Notes: generated by a model from the sequence alone, not told the origin. A DNA stretch of 47,885 bases from CAYJFD01 sp964369605 (GCA_964369605.1 CAYJFD010000016.1:1-47885); one strand, 5' to 3'. Positions 26,044-33,813 are shown, counted from the stretch's first letter. Translations and numbers: made by a program.

Positions 26044-26053
26044 NNNNNNNNNN
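26044..26053. other. Assembly gap (10 N)
   Basis: Ten undetermined bases between the outer-membrane protein gene and the terminator. The real distance here is unknown. Confidence 0.98.
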
Positions 26054-26061
26054 ATACTATA

Positions 26062-26092
26062 AAAAAAATAGGGCTATGAGCCCTATTTTTTT
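26062..26092. terminator. Bidirectional intrinsic terminator
   Basis: Stem GGGCT/AGCCC with a 3-nt loop (26071-26083), extended by pairing of the flanking A-run (26062-26070) and T-run (26084-26092). It has a T-tract on either strand and so can end both the outer-membrane protein transcript and the Hc1-like gene on the other strand. Confidence 0.85.
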
Positions 26093-26108
26093 CTTAAAGA
26101 AGTAAAAT

Positions 26109-26282
26109 TTACTTAGAGAAGTCAACTGATGTCTTTCTAAATTCCTTCATTAATTTAGAAAGTTCTAATGCTGATTTTCTAGCACGAGTTCCAGCTGCTT
26201 TGTTACCTTTCTCTAGTTGTGCATTAGCATTTTTGTTAAAAGTGTCAAATTCCACTAATACTTGTTCAATTAATTCTTTCAT
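26109..26282 (-). CDS. Histone H1-like (Hc1 family) protein
   Basis: A 57-residue open frame beginning MKELIEQVLVEFDTFNKNAN with a core of EKGNKAAGTRARKSALEL and ending KEFRKTSVDFSK. It matches the short Bacteroidetes 'histone H1' proteins in both length and the KGNKAAGTRARK core. Basic in the middle, acidic at the start, with no signal peptide. Family members are thought to bind DNA, by analogy with chlamydial Hc1. The stop lies 16 bp before the bidirectional terminator, so it is a single-gene transcript. Confidence 0.88.
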   Translation of the reverse strand: MKELIEQVLVEFDTFNKNANAQLEKGNKAAGTRARKSALELSKLMKEFRKTSVDFSK

Positions 26283-26371
26283 ACTTTTAAGATTTTTTTG
26301 AGTTATTTAATATGTAATATAATATAAAAACAATTTATTTCCGTAAAAATAGCGGTAATAAATAAATTTTG

Positions 26372-26379
26372 CAAATTTA
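26372..26379 (-). promoter_or_regulatory. -7 element, TAAATTTG, for the Hc1-like gene
   Basis: Minus-strand TAnnTTTG match with an implied leader of about 80 nt before the Hc1-like ATG. No clear -33 box, so low confidence. Confidence 0.33.
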
Positions 26380-26420
26380 TTTAACTTTATTGCTTAATAA
26401 ATAGCAAGTTGCGAGTATAT

Positions 26421-26672
26421 TTACTTATGATTAAAAGAGCGAATTAGGTCTACAATTTTTAATATAAAACCATATTTCGGATTCTTTGCAACAAGATTTT
26501 CTATGCCAACATAGAGTAGTCTTTGAGGAGAATAATACTCTCTTAAATTTTTAACTTGGTAAGATATTAGTATCTCTTGGTGCTCAATTCTGGATCTAAG
26601 TAACTTTTTCTTATAATTAAGATCTCGAAGATTTTTTATACTGGAAACATTCATACTGTTATTACCTTTCAT
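26421..26672 (-). CDS. Small basic protein of unknown function, third gene of the YtxH operon
   Basis: 83 residues starting MKGNNSMNVSSIKNLRDL. A longer frame exists from 26765, but the ATG at 26672 overlaps the holin-like gene by 11 bp, the usual spacing in this operon. The sequence is Lys/Arg-rich, with a predicted helical region (LRDLNYKKKLLRSRIEHQ) and a C-terminal amphipathic stretch (GFILKIVDLIRSF). No family recognised. Its place after YtxH and holin-like genes suggests a small envelope-associated protein, as often found third in such operons in Bacteroidetes. Confidence 0.6.
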   Translation of the reverse strand: MKGNNSMNVSSIKNLRDLNYKKKLLRSRIEHQEILISYQVKNLREYYSPQRLLYVGIENLVAKNPKYGFILKIVDLIRSFNHK

Positions 26673-27021
26673 TATTTGTGTTATTAAATAGGAGCTTAAG
26701 ATACATTCTAAGTAAACTATTAACAAGAAGTTTATTTCTAAATATAAAAACAAAAATAGCTGCAACTAAATATATGCTCGCCGTAAGTAGTATTGCGTGG
26801 AAGTTTGAATCAAGAATGTTTGCCATCCAGCTATAGAAAAGTACAGAAAGGAATAGAAGTGCAATGAATAATAACAAGGAAATAATTAGATAGCTAATGA
26901 TTCTAGCAGTAATTACAGCTGCATCAGCAGAAAATTTGAGCTTAGCTTCATCAATACGCATATCTAAGTATTCTTTTGCGGATGCTATTAACTCTTCTTG
27001 TGGGCTAGGATTATTGTTCAT
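26662..27021 (-). CDS. Phage-holin-family (Holin-X-like) small membrane protein
   Basis: 119 residues with two closely spaced hydrophobic segments (about 40-66 and 75-98) after an amphipathic N-terminal helix (LIASAKEYLDMRIDEAKLKF). This layout fits the superfamily III holin / DUF1469 type membrane protein that in Bacteroidetes sits behind a YtxH protein. Despite the family name there is no phage gene nearby, and this is a chromosomal envelope protein. It overlaps the YtxH gene by 11 bp and the following small gene by 11 bp, so the three are translated together. Confidence 0.8.
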   Translation of the reverse strand: MNNNPSPQEELIASAKEYLDMRIDEAKLKFSADAAVITARIISYLIISLLLFIALLFLSVLFYSWMANILDSNFHAILLTASIYLVAAIFVFIFRNKLLVNSLLRMYLKLLFNNTNNER

Positions 27022-27208
27022 TTGTAGTCTCAGAATTAAGGTTGTCCTTTAGATTATTTAAACTCTCCTTTAGTGATTGATATTCTTTATCAACAGTATC
27101 TTTAATTTTCTTACGAGTTTCTTCTCCAGAGGAAGGAGCGAATAGTAGTGCTGCACAAGCTCCGACTAGAGCTCCACCTAAAAATGCAAATAGATTATCG
27201 CCTTTCAT
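27011..27208 (-). CDS. YtxH-domain protein
   Basis: 65 residues: a glycine- and alanine-rich membrane segment (FAFLGGALVGACAALLFAPSSGEETR, residues 7-32) followed by a charged coiled-coil-like tail. The GALVGACAALLFAPSSG pattern is diagnostic of YtxH. Such proteins are small, membrane-anchored and stress- or envelope-related, without a known reaction. First gene of a three-gene minus-strand operon with a TAnnTTTG element 29 bp upstream. Confidence 0.9.
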   Translation of the reverse strand: MKGDNLFAFLGGALVGACAALLFAPSSGEETRKKIKDTVDKEYQSLKESLNNLKDNLNSETTNEQ

Positions 27209-27236
27209 AATATGTGTGTTAAAATGTTAATTTCTA

Positions 27237-27244
27237 CAAATATA
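27237..27244 (-). promoter_or_regulatory. -7 element, TATATTTG, for the YtxH operon
   Basis: Minus-strand TAnnTTTG match 29 bp upstream of the YtxH start codon. No clear -33 box. Confidence 0.45.
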
Positions 27245-27265
27245 CGAAAACTAAAATATAATTTG

Positions 27266-27273
27266 TACATTTG
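27266..27273 (+). promoter_or_regulatory. -7 element, TACATTTG, for the clostripain-like gene
   Basis: Plus-strand TAnnTTTG 18 bp before the ATG at 27292. The implied leader is about 12 nt or less, which argues against the alternative upstream GTG at 27286. Confidence 0.42.
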
Positions 27274-27291
27274 TATTATAAATAGGTGAAA

Positions 27292-28422
27292 ATGAAAAAG
27301 AGGAAGTATTTAAATTTTTTATATCTGATAGCATTATTTGCTATAGTAAGTTCTTGTTCGATGGCTCCGACTATGAATGATGGTATGTATCGTTCTTCAA
27401 GAACTATTCTATTGTATATGACCTACGATGAATCTCTGAGTGCAAGTGCACAAAACTCATATAATGAGCTTCTGCAGTCTTATTTGCCTGCAAATCAGTA
27501 TAGTGATGTAGAAGATGTCTTGCTTGTTTATACAAAGGCAAGGGATCCGGAAAATAAGCCAAATGTGAACGAGTTAATTAAACTTTCTAGAAATGCTCAC
27601 GGAGTAGTCGAAAGAGAGATAATAAGGGAATATCCAGAGGATGATAGTAAGTTAGAGAAAGAATCATTATATGAGGTGCTAAAGTATGTGAATCAAGTAT
27701 TTCCATCAGAGATTAATGGCTTAATATTTTGGACTAATGGAACAGGATGGTTACCTGTTCAGGATCAGCATACCGAAGTTAATATCGCCGACTTCGCAGA
27801 GGCCTTACCATTAAAATATGACTTTATCATATTTGATGCCTCATATATGGGTGGAGTAGAGGTCGCATATCAGTTAAAAGACAAGACAGATGTAATTCTA
27901 GCAACTCAGACAGAGATCTCGCCTGAGCGCTTTCCTTATAATCTAATAATGGAGCCTCTATTTTATTATCAAGTGCCATATCTAGAAGAAGTGTGTAGAC
28001 AATTCTATCAAAGTAATAATACTACTACATCTCCTTGGGGATCTATTTCAATGATAAAGACCTTCTATTTAGATGATTTAGCAAATATTTGTGCTAAAAT
28101 ATTAAATGAGAACTCAGAAGCAGTGTCTACACTGAATGAAGGAGATATTCAATCATATTATAGGTATGATAATCATTGGTATTATGATTTTGCACAGTTT
28201 TATGAAACTATCTGTAAAGATGAAAAGATGCTTGACGAGTTTAATAGGTGTCTAGAAAATATAGTGATGTTGAAGTTTGCTACGAGTTCAGGCTTGCATA
28301 TTAAACTAGAGCACTATTCAGGTCTATCGACATACATACCAATCATAAAGGATGAACAAGCAGGGGTCGTAGAGACATTCTATAATACACTAGATTGGAA
28401 TAAGAAAGTCGGTGTAATATAG
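27292..28422 (+). CDS. Clostripain (C11)-family lipoprotein with both catalytic residues replaced
   Basis: 376 residues from the ATG at 27292; the frame also opens at a GTG at 27286. Lipoprotein signal with lipobox ending at Cys22 (AIVSSC). The body follows the C11 peptidase pattern: RTILLYMTYDESL, then LIFWTNGTGWLP, then FIIFDASYMGGVEVAYQLK. In active members the first motif reads WsHG and the second FDAC; here His is Asn149 (AAT) and Cys is Ser184 (TCA). It should therefore be proteolytically inactive, perhaps a binding protein at the cell surface. Full length and with an intact frame, so it is not a simple pseudogene. Confidence 0.85.
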   Translation: MKKRKYLNFLYLIALFAIVSSCSMAPTMNDGMYRSSRTILLYMTYDESLSASAQNSYNELLQSYLPANQYSDVEDVLLVYTKARDPENKPNVNELIKLSRNAHGVVEREIIREYPEDDSKLEKESLYEVLKYVNQVFPSEINGLIFWTNGTGWLPVQDQHTEVNIADFAEALPLKYDFIIFDASYMGGVEVAYQLKDKTDVILATQTEISPERFPYNLIMEPLFYYQVPYLEEVCRQFYQSNNTTTSPWGSISMIKTFYLDDLANICAKILNENSEAVSTLNEGDIQSYYRYDNHWYYDFAQFYETICKDEKMLDEFNRCLENIVMLKFATSSGLHIKLEHYSGLSTYIPIIKDEQAGVVETFYNTLDWNKKVGVI

Positions 28423-28423
28423 A

Positions 28424-28455
28424 TTTGCAAATAAATAATCTATTTCATATCTTTG
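28424..28455 (+). promoter_or_regulatory. Promoter of rplY-pth
   Basis: TTTG (28424-28427), 20-bp spacer, TATCTTTG (28448-28455): full consensus. The start near 28462 gives a leader of about 75 nt that contains two hairpins. Confidence 0.65.
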
Positions 28456-28463
28456 CGCCGCTC

Positions 28464-28510
28464 AAAAAGCAAAATGCTTTTTTGTGTAATGGGGTCCAGA
28501 GAGACTGGAC
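28464..28510 (+). promoter_or_regulatory. Structured 5' leader of rplY
   Basis: Two potential hairpins follow the inferred start. The first (28464-28483) is an A-rich arm ending AGCA paired with TGCTTTTT, terminator-like but weak in GC. The second is a perfect GTCCAG/CTGGAC stem with loop AGAGA (28494-28510). A leader with this structure ahead of a ribosomal protein gene suggests autoregulation by L25, though this is not proven. Confidence 0.4.
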
Positions 28511-28537
28511 TGAGTAACACTTTTAAAAAAAATAATT

Positions 28538-29119
28538 ATGGAACAAATCGTTTTAACAGGAAAGTTAAGAGAGTTAGGTAAGAAATCTGACATTAAAAAT
28601 CTACGTAAAGCAGGAGATATTCCTTGTGCTTTATATGGAGCAGGAATCGAAAATGTAAACTTTACTATTACAGAGAAAGATGTAAAGATGATTACATTTA
28701 CTCCAAATAGTTACATCATCGAGTTAGATATCGAAGGTAAGAAGTATTTATCAATATTTCACGCTATTCAGTATCACCCAGTAAATGATGAGCCTTTACA
28801 CTTAGATTTCTTAGCAATAGATCCAGCTAAGCCTGTTACTATCAATATCCCAGTAACTATCGAAGGTAGCTCTGCAGGTGTGAAGTTAGGAGGTAAATTA
28901 ATGCCAGGTGCTCGTAAATTAAAGGTGCGTGGTATGATCAATGATCTACCTGATTTCCTTCCAGTAGATGTAACTGAGTTACAAATTGGTAAGCAAATCA
29001 GTGCTGGAGAATTATCTTATGAAGGAATCAGCATTCTTACTCCTAAGACAACTATCGTATGTGCAGTTAAGGCTACACGTGCAACAGTAGCAGCAGCAGC
29101 AGCGGCAGCTAAGAAGTAA
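28538..29119 (+). CDS. rplY: Ribosomal protein bL25 (CTC form)
   Basis: 193 residues: an N-terminal L25 domain (RELGKKSDIKNLRKAGDIPCALYG) and a C-terminal TL5/CTC beta domain (DEPLHLDFLAIDPAKPVTINIPV). It ends in an Ala-rich tail (ATVAAAAAAAKK) encoded mostly by GCA repeats. The protein binds 5S rRNA in the large subunit. It is followed 21 bp later by pth, the normal pairing in Bacteroidetes and many other bacteria, and preceded by a consensus promoter and a structured leader. Confidence 0.95.
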   Translation: MEQIVLTGKLRELGKKSDIKNLRKAGDIPCALYGAGIENVNFTITEKDVKMITFTPNSYIIELDIEGKKYLSIFHAIQYHPVNDEPLHLDFLAIDPAKPVTINIPVTIEGSSAGVKLGGKLMPGARKLKVRGMINDLPDFLPVDVTELQIGKQISAGELSYEGISILTPKTTIVCAVKATRATVAAAAAAAKK

Positions 29120-29140
29120 TAAAGAATCATTTTAACGCGT

Positions 29141-29734
29141 ATGAATTATTTAGTTGTCGGTTTAGGTAACATTGGAGCTGAATATGCAAATACGCGTCAT
29201 AATATAGGTTTTATGGTATTGGACGCTTGGGTACAAGCGTCCAATATTATTTTTAAGACAGAAAGATATGGTGATGTGGCACAGATTCGTTTTAAGGGTC
29301 GTACATTTAATCTTCTGAAGCCATCTACCTATATGAACCTTAGTGGAAAGGCAGTAAGTTATTGGATGACAAAACTTAAAATTCCACAAGAAAACCTACT
29401 AGTTATAGTAGATGACATCGCTTTACCTATTGCTACTTTGAGAATGAGAAAAAAGGGTAGTGATGGTGGACATAATGGCTTAGCTAATATCGCTGAGTGT
29501 CTAAATACTCAGAATTATTGCAGAATTAGGTTTGGAATAGGCTCTTTTATAGGAAGAGATACTCAAGTTAATTTTGTACTNNNNNNNNNNGGTAAGTGGG
29601 ATGAAGAAGAAATGATTTTATTAAAACCAGCTATAGATGCCACGATAGATGCTATAAAGGCTTTTGGGACAATAGGCGTAGACCGTGCTATGAACCAATA
29701 TAATACAAAGAATAAGCCCGCTAGTACTCCATAA
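29141..29734 (+). CDS. pth: Peptidyl-tRNA hydrolase (interrupted by an assembly gap)
   Basis: About 194-197 residues. N-terminal VGLGNIGAEYANTRHNIGFMVLD with catalytic His20, the catalytic Asp in IVDDIALPI, and GSDGGHNGLANI. It recycles peptidyl-tRNA released from ribosomes. A 10-N run at 29581-29590 lies where family members read VLGKW/F; VNFV before and GKWDEEE after suggest that little or nothing is missing. Removing nine of the ten Ns would give an unbroken VLGKW. The last 14 bp overlap the convergent S4-domain gene. Confidence 0.93.
   Translation: MNYLVVGLGNIGAEYANTRHNIGFMVLDAWVQASNIIFKTERYGDVAQIRFKGRTFNLLKPSTYMNLSGKAVSYWMTKLKIPQENLLVIVDDIALPIATLRMRKKGSDGGHNGLANIAECLNTQNYCRIRFGIGSFIGRDTQVNFVXXXXGKWDEEEMILLKPAIDATIDAIKAFGTIGVDRAMNQYNTKNKPASTP
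29581..29590. other. Assembly gap (10 N) inside pth
   Basis: Ten undetermined bases, in frame with both sides of pth. Probably a fixed-size scaffolding placeholder rather than a measured length. Confidence 0.98.
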
Positions 29735-30110
29735 CCTTATTGATATCTCTTCTCTCTTTTTTAGTGGGTCTTCCCGTGCCCCTATCCCTATGAATGAAAA
29801 CACTTTCAATAGGAGCATTTAATTTTAGTAATTCTTCAGGATCTGTAATATCTTCAACAAATTCGGAAACGAGTTTGGCTCCTTGCCTATTTTTAATGGC
29901 GATTATTACCCTATATTTATAGTGTATGTTCCCCTTACGTACTTCTATTATGTCTCCTCTCTTTATGTCCTTAGACGGCTTTGCATTTTGAGAATTAACA
30001 AGTACTCTGCCGCTCTTGCAAGCTTCAGTAGCATCTGAACGAGTTTTATATACACGAATAGCCCAAAGGTATTTATCTAGGCGTTCAGTAGAATTTTCGA
30101 TATCAAACAT
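29721..30110 (-). CDS. S4-domain RNA-binding protein, Hsp15-like
   Basis: 129 residues with an N-terminal S4 motif (ERLDKYLWAIRVYKTRSDATEACKSG) and the GRVLVNSQNAKPSKDIKRGDII continuation typical of Hsp15/YrfH. The basic tail ends GTGRPTKKERRDINK. Hsp15 binds free 50S subunits carrying nascent chains and helps recycle them after heat stress. It is the third gene of a CPBP-manA-S4 operon, 1 bp after manA, and its stop overlaps the end of pth, which is also a recycling factor. Confidence 0.9.
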   Translation of the reverse strand: MFDIENSTERLDKYLWAIRVYKTRSDATEACKSGRVLVNSQNAKPSKDIKRGDIIEVRKGNIHYKYRVIIAIKNRQGAKLVSEFVEDITDPEELLKLNAPIESVFIHRDRGTGRPTKKERRDINKVMEY

Positions 30111-30111
30111 A

Positions 30112-31116
30112 CTATTGTTCTTCCTTGTAATCTAAATATTCTAGTGGGTCCTCTAGTTTGTCAGGTGTGCTAACCCAAAGTAGTTCGGATATACTATCTT
30201 TTGGCGTAATAGTAAAGTTAGATATACTAGCTGGAACTAGAATCCACTCATTATTTATAACTTCGATTTTTTTAGAAAGTTTATCGGATTTATATTCGAT
30301 ATCAAAGGCGCCAGCGATACAGTATAGTAAAGCGAACTTCTCACCCGCTGCCTTTGAGTACTCTACGCTATCCTTTATTTTATGATAAGTGGTGTTAAAA
30401 AAATTATTGTCAGTAAGTATAATCTCATCTCCACATTCTTTGATCTTTTCTGCAGGGAAATAACAAGTCGATAGGTCGGTTTTTTTATAGTTAATCGCAC
30501 CAAAAGCTGTTTCTAAGTGCAACTCTCGTTTGTAGCTTGAAGTTCTTTCCTTGTCCCAGTCATATAGTCTATAAGTAATGTCAGATAATTGTTGAATTTC
30601 CGATAGTTGTATATGTCCTTTTGCTGAGTGAATAGTTCCTGCCTCTATATACAGAAAGTCTCCTTTTTTAGGTTTGATAACATTTAATAAACCTTCAATA
30701 TCCCCTTTTAATGCCTTATTGTAAAAGTCGCTTGGGTCTATATCTTCCTTTAAGCCTAAATATAGGGCTGCATCCTCAGCTGCATCCAGTACATACCATG
30801 CCTCACTCTTTCCATAGGAATTATGTAGGTCAAAGGCAGTCTCATTGTCTGGGTGAATCTGAATGGATAATCTATCCTTAAGATCTAATTCCTTTACTAG
30901 TATAGGAAATTCGTTTCCATAGAATTTATACTGCTCCTCTCCCATAATTTCTGTCATATATGTGTCTATGATATCAAAAAGGGCATTATTCTGAAGGTAG
31001 CCTTCAGCCACAATAGAACTGTCTTCTTGAAAGCCAGAGATTAGGCATAATTCAGTACCCCAAACTCTTTCGATCGTTTGTGGTTTGAATTTGAGTGGGT
31101 GTAATTTAGGATTCAT
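30112..31116 (-). CDS. manA: Mannose-6-phosphate isomerase class I
   Basis: 334 residues of cupin fold. Zinc-site segments LSIQIHPDNETAF (Gln, His) and GDFLYIEAGTIHSAKGHIQLSEIQQLSDITYRLYDWD (Glu, His) are typical of type I PMI in Firmicutes and Bacteroidetes. It interconverts mannose-6-P and fructose-6-P, supplying GDP-mannose for glycans. The start overlaps the CPBP protease gene by 11 bp, and the stop is adjacent to the S4 gene. Confidence 0.9.
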   Translation of the reverse strand: MNPKLHPLKFKPQTIERVWGTELCLISGFQEDSSIVAEGYLQNNALFDIIDTYMTEIMGEEQYKFYGNEFPILVKELDLKDRLSIQIHPDNETAFDLHNSYGKSEAWYVLDAAEDAALYLGLKEDIDPSDFYNKALKGDIEGLLNVIKPKKGDFLYIEAGTIHSAKGHIQLSEIQQLSDITYRLYDWDKERTSSYKRELHLETAFGAINYKKTDLSTCYFPAEKIKECGDEIILTDNNFFNTTYHKIKDSVEYSKAAGEKFALLYCIAGAFDIEYKSDKLSKKIEVINNEWILVPASISNFTITPKDSISELLWVSTPDKLEDPLEYLDYKEEQ

Positions 31117-31990
31117 TTGTGCTTATAGGTAAGTATACTTTTGGAGTTGTATTTTTATAAATAATTACGGAGATCAAAGTGATAATCGCAATGCATGTAC
31201 ATAGTAGTAAAATATATGGTCCTGAAGAAGGGAAGAGCTCGAAGAATGAGTCTACTTCTTTCATTTTAGGGAAGATATAAGGTAAGACTGTAGATATACC
31301 ATTGTTAACAAAGTGTAGGAAAATTACAGCCCATAAGCTTCTTGTTCTATAATAGATCCATCCAAAGAAGACCCCTAGGATAAATGCCCATACTGCCTGC
31401 CAAGGATTAAGATGAAGGATGCCAAATAGTGCTGCTGACCAAATAATAGCCTTCATAGGGCTTATGCGTTGCAATAGACCCTTTAAGATGATACCTCTAA
31501 GTAAAATTTCTTCGAAAAGAGCAGCAAGAACAGCTACGTTAATAAGTCCCCAAACGACACCATTGTCAGTTATAAGGTCCTCTATTATTTTACTGAACCA
31601 GTCTGGGATAGGCATTATTATCCCTATTGCATCTATTACAATCATAAATGAAAGTGCTGCTATAAAGAGAAGAATAAAAAACAAGATAGGATTTAGCGTA
31701 CCGAAATTATCATTTGTTATAGGTACCTTCGCATGAGCTTGAGAAGCAAGACCTGCTTCAAGGTTTAACCTATTTGTTTTTCCTTTTGCATTAGCGTATA
31801 AAAGTGATGGAACAAATGCCAGGATGTAGCCTATAAACTGAGTAAGTGCAGCACCTTGTTCTATGTCTATACCCTTGAAAATTAGCATTACGCCGCTAGA
31901 GAGTAATTGGCCTAGAAGTATAAAAAAAACAAAAACAATAACGAATGATTGTTTTAAAGTCGGGTTGAAAAATTTCAGGTTATTTAACAT
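31106..31990 (-). CDS. CPBP-family intramembrane metalloprotease
   Basis: 294 residues with about seven hydrophobic segments. The CPBP (Abi/Rce1-type) catalytic elements are present: the EExxxR motif in LFEEILLRGIIL, the conserved His in FGILHLNPWQA, and a second His in LHFVNNG. The chemistry should be glutamate-dependent proteolysis within the membrane, as in Rce1/MmRce1. Target unknown; in bacteria such proteins are linked to bacteriocin immunity or processing in some cases, but nothing of that kind is nearby. Confidence 0.9.
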   Translation of the reverse strand: MLNNLKFFNPTLKQSFVIVFVFFILLGQLLSSGVMLIFKGIDIEQGAALTQFIGYILAFVPSLLYANAKGKTNRLNLEAGLASQAHAKVPITNDNFGTLNPILFFILLFIAALSFMIVIDAIGIIMPIPDWFSKIIEDLITDNGVVWGLINVAVLAALFEEILLRGIILKGLLQRISPMKAIIWSAALFGILHLNPWQAVWAFILGVFFGWIYYRTRSLWAVIFLHFVNNGISTVLPYIFPKMKEVDSFFELFPSSGPYILLLCTCIAIITLISVIIYKNTTPKVYLPISTNES

Positions 31991-32032
31991 AGTAGGTGTT
32001 ATTTTATTCTTTGGTTATGTTTGATTAATTGA

Positions 32033-32040
32033 CAAATATA
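32033..32040 (-). promoter_or_regulatory. -7 element, TATATTTG, for the CPBP-manA-S4 operon
   Basis: Minus-strand TAnnTTTG match 42 bp before the CPBP start codon. No clear -33 box. Confidence 0.4.
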
Positions 32041-32047
32041 CATAAAA

Positions 32048-32080
32048 TTTGGACTCGCGCTGAAAAAAATAGTATTTTTG
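32048..32080 (+). promoter_or_regulatory. Promoter of ftsB
   Basis: TTTG (32048-32051), 21-bp spacer, TATTTTTG (32073-32080), then the ATG at 32102. A short leader of about 15 nt is implied. Confidence 0.58.
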
Positions 32081-32101
32081 CAATAGCAAATTACCCAGCA
32101 A

Positions 32102-32449
32102 ATGAATTTACAAGATAACAATACAAGAGAAAATACGAGCTCCTCTTCTAAATGGGGAAAATTCCGTTCAAGTAAGTGGCTTAAACGTTTAACGAACCCT
32201 TTTGTAGTGACTACGATAATTTTTACTTTGCTAATTGTTTTTTTTAATGACCATAGTTTAATCCGCCTAATTTCAAATTGGATCGATGTGAGCAGACAAG
32301 AGGAAATAATTTTAAATTATGAAAAAAAAATCGATGAGGTAGACGAACGAATAATCGAACTTCGTACCAACATCGATTCAGTTGAAAGGTATGCAAGAGA
32401 AAATTACTACTTCCACACTAAAGACGAAGATGTCTTTATAGTAGAATAG
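32102..32449 (+). CDS. ftsB: FtsB/DivIC-like septum formation initiator
   Basis: 115 residues: a basic cytoplasmic N-terminus (about 33 residues), one membrane segment (PFVVTTIIFTLLIVFF, about 33-48), a periplasmic coiled coil (YEKKIDEVDERIIELRTNIDSVERYARENYYF), and the conserved ARENYYFHTKDEDVFIVE end. FtsB/DivIC joins FtsL and FtsQ/DivIB in the divisome. The call rests on domain architecture and the terminal motif; FtsL shares the architecture but not the motif. Single-gene unit with its own promoter, convergent with purB. Confidence 0.88.
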   Translation: MNLQDNNTRENTSSSSKWGKFRSSKWLKRLTNPFVVTTIIFTLLIVFFNDHSLIRLISNWIDVSRQEEIILNYEKKIDEVDERIIELRTNIDSVERYARENYYFHTKDEDVFIVE

Positions 32450-32458
32450 TTTTTAGTC

Positions 32459-33793
32459 TTACCTACCAGTATAATTCTGAGGAGTAATAACTCTTAATTC
32501 CTCTTTTACAGATTCAGATAGCTCTAATGTATCTATGAATTCCAGAATAGTAGTCTTAGAGATAGCTTCCCCTGTGCGAGTTAACTCTTTTAGAGTTTCA
32601 TAAGGATTAGGGTATCCTTCTCTTCTAAGTATCGTCTGTATACCTTCGGCGACTACTGCCCAATTATCTTCAAGGTCTCTATCTAAAGCACTTTCGTTAA
32701 GAATAAGTTTATTTAAACCCTTCTCAAGAGATTTTAGTGCTATTAGTGAGTGAGCGATTGGAGAACCAATGTTTCTTAAAACAGTAGAGTCTGTTAAGTC
32801 GCGCTGTAGGCGAGATACTGGTAATTTTGAGGACAAGAACTCAGAAATAGCATTTGCCATACCTAGATTGCCTTCAGCGTTTTCAAAATCGATAGGGTTA
32901 ACCTTATGAGGCATTGCAGATGATCCCACTTCTCCAGCTTTAATTTTTTGCTTAAAGTAGTTCATCGAAATGTAGCTCCAGATGTCACGACTTAAATCTA
33001 TTAAGATGGAGTTGATTCTTTTGATAGCGTCGAAAAGTGCCGCGATATTATCGTAGTGCTCTATTTGAGTAGTAGGGTAAGATCTTTTAAGGCCAAGAGA
33101 TTCTTCTACAAAATTAACAGCAAAAGCATTCCAATCAATATTTGGATAGGCATAAAAGTGAGCGTTAAAATTACCAGTCGCACCTCCGAACTTAGCAGAG
33201 TAAGGAATAGCTAGTAAATGTCTTATCTGCTCTCTAAGGCGTACGACGAATACGTTAATCTCCTTACCTAGTCTAGTCGGTGATGCTGGCTGACCATGAG
33301 TATGAGCAAGCATAGGGGTGTCCTTCCATTCTTCTGACATAGAATCTAGAATGTTTAATACATTATATAGAGATGGAAGATACACATCTTGTATTCCTTC
33401 CATTAAACTTAAAGGAGTAGAGGTGTTATTTATATCTTGAGAAGTTAGACCAAAGTGAACAAACTCCTTGTACTTTGGATCTATTCCAAGTGCGTCAAAG
33501 CGATTTTTGATATAATATTCAACGGCCTTAACATCGTGGTTTGTAACTTTTTCGATATCTTTTACCTCCTGTGCGTTTTCTTCGTTAAGGTCCCTATATA
33601 TATCCCTCAGTGATGAAAATAGTTCTTTGTCAAATTCTTTAAGCTGAGGTAATGGAAGTTCGCAAAGCGAGATAAAATATTCTATCTCAACTCTAACTCT
33701 ATAGCGAATTAGGGCAAACTCTGAAAAGTAAGCAGATAGTTGTTCAACCTGTCTGTAATATCTTCCGTCAATAGGTGTAATAGATGTTATCAT
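32459..33793 (-). CDS. purB: Adenylosuccinate lyase
   Basis: 444 residues of the PurB branch of the aspartase/fumarase superfamily. Signature GSSAMPHKVNPIDFENAEGN, the TSQDINNTSTPLS segment and AHTHGQPASPTRLGKE. It catalyses two purine steps: SAICAR to AICAR and adenylosuccinate to AMP. A minus-strand TAnnTTTG element lies between it and the upstream folP, so it can be transcribed separately. It is convergent with ftsB (9 bp apart). Confidence 0.95.
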   Translation of the reverse strand: MITSITPIDGRYYRQVEQLSAYFSEFALIRYRVRVEIEYFISLCELPLPQLKEFDKELFSSLRDIYRDLNEENAQEVKDIEKVTNHDVKAVEYYIKNRFDALGIDPKYKEFVHFGLTSQDINNTSTPLSLMEGIQDVYLPSLYNVLNILDSMSEEWKDTPMLAHTHGQPASPTRLGKEINVFVVRLREQIRHLLAIPYSAKFGGATGNFNAHFYAYPNIDWNAFAVNFVEESLGLKRSYPTTQIEHYDNIAALFDAIKRINSILIDLSRDIWSYISMNYFKQKIKAGEVGSSAMPHKVNPIDFENAEGNLGMANAISEFLSSKLPVSRLQRDLTDSTVLRNIGSPIAHSLIALKSLEKGLNKLILNESALDRDLEDNWAVVAEGIQTILRREGYPNPYETLKELTRTGEAISKTTILEFIDTLELSESVKEELRVITPQNYTGR

Positions 33794-33813
33794 TTCTTAT
33801 ATTATTTAAAGTA

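Noticed and set aside
26421..26765. 114-residue version of the third gene in the YtxH operon
   Set aside because: Its extra N-terminus overlaps about 100 bp of the holin-like gene and reads as antisense-free but out-of-frame hydrophobic sequence; the ATG at 26672 gives the same 11-bp overlap as the other junction.
26421..27208. Holin-family protein as a sign of a prophage
   Set aside because: No other phage gene is nearby, and the YtxH/holin-like/small-protein set is a normal chromosomal operon in Bacteroidetes.
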